Assembly (NCBI GenBank): GCA_028275425.1 | Contig: JAPWUT010000128.1 | Span: forward strand, 1-5,333 | DNA length: 5,333 bases | Source: Anaerolineae bacterium | Lineage (GTDB): Bacteria > Chloroflexota > Anaerolineae > SpSt-600 | Reading direction: 5' to 3' | Part shown: piece by piece, positions 1 to 4,452 of the stretch | Numbering within the stretch: position 1 is the first letter of the stretch | Layout of the letters: each line of letters begins with the position of its first letter | Position numbers and translations under genes: made by a program | Notes under the pieces: generated by a model | What the model was told of the DNA's origin: nothing | Seen by the model: the letters and a program-made list of their open reading frames with translations, nothing else | The model's database searches: none

Positions 1-261
1 GCGGAGAAGGAGCTGAGAAAATCTCAAAAAAGGCGCCTTAGGAACATGTACTATCGCTCCAGGGCCCGCACTTTCGTCAAGAAGGTGCGCAAGCTTTTGG
101 CCGAAGGGAAAATTGAAGAAGCTAAGGAAGCACTCAGGCTTGCCATAAGTGCCCTGGACAAAGCAGCCGAAAAGGGCGTCATCCACAAAAACAATGCGGC
201 CAGGCGTAAATCCCGCCTGATGAAGTTGTTTAATTCCTACGTGGCAAAGGCGGCCGCTTAA
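1..261 (+). CDS. rpsT: Small ribosomal subunit protein S20 (5'-partial)
   Basis: S20 is a primary 16S rRNA-binding protein of the 30S subunit, a bundle of basic helices. The frame is open from base 1 and gives 86 residues ending in TAA at 259-261. The first visible residues include KSQKRRLRN, matching the conserved SEKRRLRN N-terminal block of S20. The later segment HKNNAARRKSRLMKLFN is the equally typical C-terminal S20 signature. By comparison with the family (usually 85-100 residues, starting MANxKSA), only about five or six residues and the start codon lie off the left edge. The Met codon at 46 falls inside the conserved block and is not the start. The protein is dense in Lys and Arg, as expected. 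A hairpin with a T tract follows 24 bp after the stop, so this is probably the end of its transcript. Family assignment is secure. Confidence 0.95.
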   Translation, partial: AEKELRKSQKRRLRNMYYRSRARTFVKKVRKLLAEGKIEEAKEALRLAISALDKAAEKGVIHKNNAARRKSRLMKLFNSYVAKAAA

Positions 262-285
262 ATCCAGCCAGAAATTACCGTTCGC

Positions 286-319
286 GCCCCGAGGGTTAGG
301 CCCGAGGGGCTAATTTTTT
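286..319 (+). terminator. Intrinsic terminator after rpsT
   Basis: Bases 286-310 form a hairpin. The outer stem is GCCCC (286-290) with GGGGC (306-310), then a tandem G/A mismatch, then GGG (293-295) with CCC (301-303) plus a T-G wobble around a three-base loop. TAA and a run of six T (314-319) follow. Stem, tract and position after the rpsT stop fit a Rho-independent terminator. The tandem G/A mismatch, which can form sheared pairs in RNA, weakens a simple stem count only slightly. The T tract ends three bases before the next gene's proposed ATG, so terminator and next gene nearly touch. Confidence 0.8.
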
Positions 320-327
320 GCTATGAT
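319..327 (+). promoter_or_regulatory. Possible extended -10 element overlapping the next start
   Basis: TGC followed by TATGAT (322-327) matches an extended -10 (TGn plus five of six TATAAT positions). No convincing -35 lies 16-18 bp upstream, where the DNA is the rpsT terminator stem. If this is real, transcription would begin near 333-335, downstream of ATG 323, and translation would have to start at a later codon such as TTG 338 or TTG 350. It may be a chance match. Confidence 0.25.
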
Positions 328-2617
328 GGAAAAGCCTTTGGTTTTAAGCTTGGAAGACCCAAGATGCCTGGACCCCTCATTAGTGGGGTTCAAGGCTTCT
401 AACCTGGCCAGGGCTTTGAAGGAGGGATTCCCCGTCCCGCCAGGCTTTTGCCTTACTACTTTCGCCTCCCGGCTCTTAAGGGAGAACAGGGAATTGCCAC
501 AGCTCAAGAAAGAAATAGAAAAGCACCTCCAAAGCCTGCCCCCAGGCCAATTGGCCGTCCGCTCCTCCGCTACGGTGGAGGATTCCAACTCTCTCTCCTT
601 CGCTGGCCAGGCTTCCACTTTCCTCAACGTCCCCCCCGAACGTTTGGACGAAGCAATCACAAATTGCCTCGCTTCTCTGAATAATCCCCAGGCCTTGAGC
701 TACCGCACTTTCCATAATTTGCCAACTGGGGAGATGGCCATCCTCATCCAGTTGATGGTCCCGGCCGAAAAAGCAGGGGTAGCTTTTACCCGCGACCCTG
801 TCACAGGGGAAGAGGTTGTGGTTATAGAAGCGGTGGAAGGGCTTGGAGAAGCTCTGGTAAGTGGTGCAGCACAGCCGGAGCGGTATCAAATCGGGAAAGG
901 GGAAGAACCACAGGGAGGGAAAATCTTATCGGCCCAAGAAGTAAAAGCGGTAGCGGAAATGGCTTTGGCCTTGGAAAGGACGTTTGGTTCCCCTCAGGAT
1001 GTGGAGTGGTGCTACAAAGGGGGCGAGCTTTTCTTGCTTCAGTCAAGGCCGCTTACAGTTGAAGGGTCGCTCCGCCGGAAAGCTTGGCTGTTCTTCACGG
1101 AGCCTGGGGGGGAAGAAACCTGGACCAGCGGTTTCTTCAACGAGCGTTTTTCCGAGCCGTTATCCCCGCTCGGTTGGAGCATCATAAAACCGTTAGTGGA
1201 AGAGCTGGCTTTCCGTGACCCCTTGCGCTACATGGGCTTTCGGGATGCGGAAAAGCTGAGGGCAACGCGCCTCTACTTCGGGCGGCCCTACGTTAACTTG
1301 GCCATTTTTCAGCGGATTTACAGGCCTTTCCCCGATTTCTTACTGCCGGAAGGGGCAAGAGGTTACTTTCCCGATGGAAACGCCGGGCTGCGCAAAGCAA
1401 TCCCCTTACCCCTCCTTTTCCCGATTTCCTTGCTGCGCTACTTCTTTCGCGATCCCCTGAACTGGTCGCCGTTGAACTGGTGGGTTTGGAAGCGCTACAC
1501 TTCGCTCCATCGGGCCCAATTGCAATCTTTACGCTCAGCTTTGGATTCCACTGATAACCCGGCTGAGTTGTGGTCTCTCATGGAAAAAGCGCAGGCTCTG
1601 AACCGCCGGCTTCTCTCCATTCACCGTTGGAGCCTCACCTGGGCCGACATAAGCTATGGCCTCCTCAAGCTTTTCCTCAGGTTCTGGCTAAAGCCGCGGG
1701 AAGCCACCAAAGTCGCTTCGGAGCTTCTTTCCGGCTTGGGCACAAAAACGGCCGATATGGGTCAAGCCCTCCGGGAATTGCTTCACAGCCCTGAGCAGGA
1801 AAGGGCATTGAGGGATTTCCTCAGAGTCCACGGGCATCGCTCCTTCTCTCTGGACATTTACCGGCCCACTTTTGCCGAGGAGCCTGAGCAAGTGCTCAAG
1901 CTGGCCTCTTCCCTTGAACCCAGGCGCGAAAGCGGAAGGGCCAAGCCACTGGTTTTCCGTGACCCCTTCAGGGGGGTCCTTCTGGCTCTGCTTTTGGCTT
2001 TGGCCAAGCCTTACGCCCTCTTGAGGGAAGAGCAGCGCTTCTATTGGCAGGAAATCCTGGCCTTTATGCGCCAAACGACGTTGAAAATCGGCAAGGTGCT
2101 GGAGAATCAGGGCAAGCTTAGCGATGGCTCCCTTGTCTTCTTCTTAACCTGGGGCGAGCTTAGAGAAGCCTGCCTTGGCAAGCCCGTCCCCTTACCTCTG
2201 GCCCAAGCCCGGCGCGCAGTCTTCAGAGAATTGGAGGAGGCAGACCCGGCAGCAGTTTACCCTCTCTTCCTCCAGGGGGATAAGCCTATGGGGGAAAAAG
2301 CGGCGTGGGAGGGAATACCGGTAAGCCCGGGGATAGCTTCGGGGCCGGCTAAGGTCGTTTTAACCCCCTCTGGGCTGGATAAAGTTCAGCCGGGCGATAT
2401 CTTAGTGGTTAGGGCAATAGACCCTGGTTGGACGGTAGTTTTTGGGAAGATAAAGGGGCTGGTAATGGAGGTTGGTGGGCAGCTTTCCCACGGGGCCGTA
2501 GTTGCCAGGGAATACAACATCCCGGCCGTAACAGGTGTAAAGGGGGCTACGTCAAACCTAAGGGATGGGCAAGAGGTGATTGTAGATGGTTACACTGGCA
2601 GGGTAATTCCACAATAA
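323..2617 (+). CDS. PEP-synthase/rifampin-phosphotransferase-like ATP-grasp + phosphohistidine enzyme
   Basis: This is a 764-residue protein with the three-part layout of rifampin phosphotransferase (RPH)-like enzymes. Residues 1-246 are a PPDK/PEP-synthase N-terminal ATP-grasp domain: VGFKASNLA with K24, VRSSATVEDS with R80, FTRDPVTG (155-162), and DVEW...LLQSRPLT with E228, Q240 and R242. Residues about 255-660 form a large middle domain with the FNERFSEPLSPLGWS block (272-286) and VHGHRSFSLDIYRP (502-515), placed where RPH binds its substrate. Residues about 664-764 are the swivelling phosphohistidine domain with GGQLSHGAVVAREYNIPAV; H723 is the expected phosphocarrier. In RPH, ATP is split to AMP and phosphate, one phosphate passing through the His to the substrate. 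The C-terminal PEP/pyruvate barrel of PEP synthase and PPDK is absent, so the name PEP synthase would be wrong. It is about 100 residues shorter than typical RPH (about 867), partly in the N domain, so rifampin as substrate is doubtful and the real substrate is unknown. ATG 323 or 326 has no good Shine-Dalgarno; GAGGGG at 304-309 is too far and lies in the terminator stem. Domain call is strong; exact start and substrate are uncertain. Confidence 0.85.
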   Translation: MMEKPLVLSLEDPRCLDPSLVGFKASNLARALKEGFPVPPGFCLTTFASRLLRENRELPQLKKEIEKHLQSLPPGQLAVRSSATVEDSNSLSFAGQASTFLNVPPERLDEAITNCLASLNNPQALSYRTFHNLPTGEMAILIQLMVPAEKAGVAFTRDPVTGEEVVVIEAVEGLGEALVSGAAQPERYQIGKGEEPQGGKILSAQEVKAVAEMALALERTFGSPQDVEWCYKGGELFLLQSRPLTVEGSLRRKAWLFFTEPGGEETWTSGFFNERFSEPLSPLGWSIIKPLVEELAFRDPLRYMGFRDAEKLRATRLYFGRPYVNLAIFQRIYRPFPDFLLPEGARGYFPDGNAGLRKAIPLPLLFPISLLRYFFRDPLNWSPLNWWVWKRYTSLHRAQLQSLRSALDSTDNPAELWSLMEKAQALNRRLLSIHRWSLTWADISYGLLKLFLRFWLKPREATKVASELLSGLGTKTADMGQALRELLHSPEQERALRDFLRVHGHRSFSLDIYRPTFAEEPEQVLKLASSLEPRRESGRAKPLVFRDPFRGVLLALLLALAKPYALLREEQRFYWQEILAFMRQTTLKIGKVLENQGKLSDGSLVFFLTWGELREACLGKPVPLPLAQARRAVFRELEEADPAAVYPLFLQGDKPMGEKAAWEGIPVSPGIASGPAKVVLTPSGLDKVQPGDILVVRAIDPGWTVVFGKIKGLVMEVGGQLSHGAVVAREYNIPAVTGVKGATSNLRDGQEVIVDGYTGRVIPQ

Positions 2618-2634
2618 AATGGGTGAATTGCCTT

Positions 2635-2761
2635 TTGCCCACCCCCGTTGGCTTAGGTTTTGCCGACGTTTTGGGGCCCACTCGTGGGCGGGTTTCGTGG
2701 AGGGACACCCCCCAACGGTCCCCCGCCATGGGGGCTTCGCCCCCCCTGGACCCCCCCCCGA
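2635..2761. repeat. Repeat unit 1 (short type)
   Basis: The first stem is imperfect here (GCCCAC against GTTGGC). The second stem is GCCCA (2676-2680) with TGGGC (2685-2689) around CTCG. The short centre, bases 2691-2723, is identical over 33 bases to 3128-3160 in unit 4. The final stem is GGGGGC (2730-2735), loop TTC, GCCCCC (2739-2744). The unit ends in a run of nine C (2751-2759). Confidence 0.85.
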
Positions 2762-2916
2762 TTGCCCACCCCCGTGGGCTGGGGGTTTGCCAGCGTTTTG
2801 GGCCCCACTCGTGGCGGGGTTGCTAATGTGGGCAACTCGCCCCCTCTTTAAAAACTTTGGGGGGACACCCCCCACGGCCCCCTGCCAGGGGGCCTTGCCC
2901 CCTTGGATCCCCCCTA
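2762..2916. repeat. Repeat unit 2 (long type)
   Basis: The first stem is perfect: GCCCAC (2764-2769), CCCC loop, GTGGGC (2774-2779). The long centre holds GTTGC (2819-2823) with GCAAC (2832-2836), then CCCCCTCTTTAAAAACT. Bases 2817-2856 are identical over 40 bases to 2972-3011 in unit 3. A perfect G6-ACA-C6 hairpin lies at 2859-2873. Its final part can also fold as GGCCCCC-TGCCA-GGGGGCC. Confidence 0.85.
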
Positions 2917-3070
2917 TTGCCCACCCCCGTTGGCTTAGGGTTTACCGGCGTATTGGGTCCCACTCGTGGGCGGGTTGCTAATGTGGGCAACTCGCCCCCT
3001 CTTTAAAAACTCTGGGGGGACACCCCCCAACCCCCCCGCCATGGGGGCTTGCGCCCCCTGGACCCCCTAT
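2917..3070. repeat. Repeat unit 3 (long type)
   Basis: This unit shares the long centre with unit 2, the first difference being one base just past the 40-base identity. The G6-ACA-C6 hairpin is at 3014-3028. The first stem carries the same GTTGGC variant as unit 1, while units 2 and 4 share the perfect GTGGGC form, so different parts of the unit have different nearest relatives. Confidence 0.85.
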
Positions 3071-3190
3071 TTGCCCACCCCCGTGGGCTTAGGGTTTGCC
3101 AGGGTTTTGGGCCCCACTCGTGGGCGGGGTTTCGTGGAGGGACACCCCCCAACGGTCCCCTGCCATGGGGGCTTCGCCCCCTGGACCCCC
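3071..3190. repeat. Repeat unit 4 (short type)
   Basis: The first stem is perfect: GCCCAC (3073-3078), loop CCCC, GTGGGC (3083-3088). The second stem is CCCA (3113-3116) with TGGG (3121-3124) around CTCG. The short centre is identical to that of unit 1 over 33 bases. The final stem is GGGGGC (3167-3172), loop TTC, GCCCCC (3176-3181), flanked by GGTCC (3154-3158) and GGACC (3183-3187), which can close an outer stem. Confidence 0.85.
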
Positions 3191-3200
3191 GCTTTAATTA

Positions 3201-3233
3201 AGGTCGGCGTAGGGCCGACCTCTGTCAAAGAGG
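3201..3233 (+). other. Paired, overlapping inverted repeats downstream of the array
   Basis: AGGTCGGC (3201-3208) and GCCGACCT (3214-3221) form a perfect 8-bp stem with a five-base loop. CCTCT (3219-3223) and AGAGG (3229-3233) form a second perfect 5-bp stem that shares CCT with the first, so the two cannot form together in full. No T tract follows, so this is not a standard terminator. It lies about 30 bp upstream of the -35 region of the E1 promoter, where an operator could also sit. Role unknown. Confidence 0.5.
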
Positions 3234-3264
3234 CTGACTTCAGGCAGCATAAAAGGGGTTTTGG

Positions 3265-3293
3265 TTGCGCCTCACTCTGTTCCGTGGTATAAT
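3265..3293 (+). promoter_or_regulatory. Sigma70-type promoter of the E1 operon
   Basis: A consensus -10 TATAAT lies at 3288-3293, preceded by TGG (3285-3287), giving an extended -10. TTGCGC (3265-3270) stands 17 bp upstream as a weak -35 (first three positions match). The start of transcription would be near 3300. It is the only good promoter in the 860-bp gap and points at the E1 alpha gene 180 bp downstream. Confidence 0.75.
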
Positions 3294-3299
3294 AACAGC

Positions 3300-3477
3300 G
3301 GAAAAAATCGGGCCCTTTAAAAAGTTAGACCGCTGCTGCTCCCCAAGGGCTTTTGGCCTTTTCTCCTCCCTTTTATCCTCCAGGCCAAGGGCCTTTCCCC
3401 CAAGAGGTTCGGGGAGAAGATTCCCCCAGCAAGAAGCCTTAATGCTTAAGTCCTAACTCCCCAAAGGAGGGGAAGAG
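3300..3477 (+). promoter_or_regulatory. Structured 5' leader of the E1 operon
   Basis: About 178 nt separate the predicted transcription start from the E1 alpha ATG. Stems that can be drawn are: AGCGG (3297-3301) with CCGCT (3330-3334); a 15-bp stem, 3345-3359 with 3382-3396, including three G-U pairs, around a 22-base loop of pyrimidines apart from one A; CCCC (3398-3401) or CCCC (3423-3426), either of which can pair with GGGG (3411-3414); CTTAA (3438-3442) with TTAAG (3446-3450); and the stem over the ribosome binding site. None is followed by a proper T tract. I do not recognise a known riboswitch or T-box. The start of the transcript is inferred from the promoter call. Confidence 0.5.
3458..3473 (+). 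promoter_or_regulatory. Ribosome binding site of E1 alpha inside a small hairpin
   Basis: AAAGGAGGGG (3463-3472) is a strong Shine-Dalgarno; its GGAGG core ends seven bases before ATG 3478 and fixes that start. TCCCC (3458-3462) can pair with GGGGA (3469-3473), leaving AAAGGA in the loop, so part of the site is in a stem. Five base pairs may be easily opened by a ribosome, or may tune initiation. Confidence 0.7.
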
Positions 3478-4440
3478 ATGGCAATTGAAAAGGAAAAGCT
3501 CCTGTGGATGTACGAGAAGATGCGCACCATCCGCGCCTTTGAGGAGAAGGTGGCAGAGCTCTTTGCCGCCGGAAAGATACCCGGCTTCGTCCACCTATAC
3601 ATCGGCGAGGAAGCAGTGGCAGTGGGTGTGTGCGCAAACCTCCGAGATGATGACTACATCACCAGCACCCACCGCGGGCACGGCCATCTTATCGCCAAAG
3701 GAGGAGACCTCAAACTCATGATGGCCGAGCTTTTCGGGAAGAAGACTGGCTACTGCAAGGGGAAGGGCGGCTCCATGCACATCGCTGACCTGGACCTTGG
3801 TATCCTGGGGGCCAACGGGATTGTAGGCGGGGGATTGCCCATCGCTGCCGGCGCAGCCTTGGCCGCTAAATACCAAGGGACCGACCGGGTTGTAGCCTGT
3901 TTCTTCGGGGATGGAGCGGCCAACCAGGGCACATTCCACGAGGCCCTCAACATGGCCTCTATCTGGAACCTCCCGGTAATCTTCGTGTGCGAGAACAACC
4001 ATTATGCTATCTCCCTCCACCAGCACAAGCACATGCATGTAACCGATATCGCTGAGAGGGCCAAAGCCTACGACATCCCCGGAGTAGTGGTGGACGGAAA
4101 CGATGTCATCGCCGTCTACGAAGCAGCTGAGGCCGCAGTCAAGAGGGCCAGGGCAGGGGAAGGCCCCACCCTCATTGAGTGCAAGACTTACCGCCACCGT
4201 GGCCACTTTGAAGGCGACCCCATGGTCTACAGGCCCAAAGAGGAAGCCGAAGAGTGGAGGAAGAGGGACCCAATACCCCGCTTTGAGGCCAAGCTCCTGG
4301 AGATGGGAATCCTGACCCCTGCGGATATAGCCAGAATCCAGGAAGAAATCAAGGCCAAAGTGGAAGAAGCTGTCCGCTTCGCCGAAGAGAGCCCTTACCC
4401 TGAGCCAGCAGAAGTCCTCCAAGACGTTTATACGGAATGA
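3478..4440 (+). CDS. pdhA: Pyruvate/acetoin dehydrogenase complex E1 component, alpha subunit
   Basis: E1 alpha and beta together decarboxylate a 2-oxo acid (pyruvate) or cleave acetoin with thiamine diphosphate, passing the two-carbon unit to the lipoyl group of E2; this is a cytoplasmic multi-enzyme complex. The 320 residues match the short E1 alpha type over their whole length. Visible marks are YIGEEAVAVGV (41-51), THRGHGH (64-70) with H65, GKGGSMHIAD (95-104), LGANGIVGGG (110-119), and the thiamine-diphosphate motif from GDG (144-146) to ENN (172-174). The loop YRHRGHFEGDP (238-248) has Phe-Glu-Gly where mitochondrial E1 alpha has the regulatory Ser, so kinase control of that type is not possible here; this form is common in bacterial AcoA-like E1. 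The ATG is set by a strong Shine-Dalgarno. The beta gene follows after 12 bp. Codon choice is more C-ending than in the upstream phosphotransferase (Ile is mostly ATC), which may reflect high expression. Pyruvate is the likelier substrate, but acetoin cannot be excluded from sequence alone. Confidence 0.93.
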   Translation: MAIEKEKLLWMYEKMRTIRAFEEKVAELFAAGKIPGFVHLYIGEEAVAVGVCANLRDDDYITSTHRGHGHLIAKGGDLKLMMAELFGKKTGYCKGKGGSMHIADLDLGILGANGIVGGGLPIAAGAALAAKYQGTDRVVACFFGDGAANQGTFHEALNMASIWNLPVIFVCENNHYAISLHQHKHMHVTDIAERAKAYDIPGVVVDGNDVIAVYEAAEAAVKRARAGEGPTLIECKTYRHRGHFEGDPMVYRPKEEAEEWRKRDPIPRFEAKLLEMGILTPADIARIQEEIKAKVEEAVRFAEESPYPEPAEVLQDVYTE

Positions 4441-4447
4441 AAGGAGG
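4441..4447 (+). promoter_or_regulatory. Ribosome binding site of E1 beta
   Basis: AAGGAGG directly follows the TGA of E1 alpha and stands five bases before ATG 4453. It fixes the E1 beta start and supports co-translation of the two subunits from one message. Confidence 0.85.
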
Positions 4448-4452
4448 CTGAG

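Larger units (their letters stand above)
2635..3190. repeat. Array of four GC-rich hairpin-forming tandem repeats
   Basis: Four imperfect copies of one unit follow each other directly after the phosphotransferase gene, each beginning TTGCCCACCCCCGT. Lengths are about 127, 155, 154 and 120 bp. Every unit has the same order of parts: a GCCCAC/GTGGGC stem, an AGGGTTT-like stretch, a second CCCACTCGTGGG stem, a variable centre, a GGGACACCCCCC stem, and a final GGGGGCTTCGCCCCC-like stem ending CTGGACCCCC. The outer units (1 and 4) have a short centre, the inner two (2 and 3) a longer one. Long open frames run through it on both strands, but they are low-complexity Pro/Gly/Trp translations of the repeat and lack Shine-Dalgarno sites, so I call no gene here. 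The array looks like a chromosomal intergenic repeat family; its function is not evident. Confidence 0.9.

Noticed and set aside
46..48. ATG as the start of S20
   Set aside because: The frame is open to base 1 and the conserved KRRLRN block lies upstream of this Met, so the true start is off the left edge.
323..2617. Calling the gene PEP synthase or pyruvate phosphate dikinase
   Set aside because: The protein ends just after the phosphohistidine domain; the PEP/pyruvate-binding barrel that follows it in those enzymes is missing, and a large middle domain is present instead.
2635..3190. CRISPR array
   Set aside because: The units abut directly, with the variation inside them; there are no short identical repeats separated by unique spacers.
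2558..3292. Several open frames of 60-132 codons on both strands through the repeat array
   Set aside because: They are low-complexity Pro/Gly/Trp-rich translations of the GC-rich repeat, overlap one another in many frames, have no Shine-Dalgarno sites and look like no known family.
3265..3456. A 63-codon frame starting with TTG ahead of the E1 alpha gene, as a possible leader peptide
   Set aside because: It would begin at the -35 box, upstream of the predicted transcription start, has no ribosome site, and runs through the leader stems without the codon pattern of a leader peptide.
3300..3477. T-box or a known riboswitch in the E1 leader
   Set aside because: I see no T-box core sequence, no terminator with a T tract, and no conserved core of a riboswitch class I know; the leader is reported only as unassigned structure.
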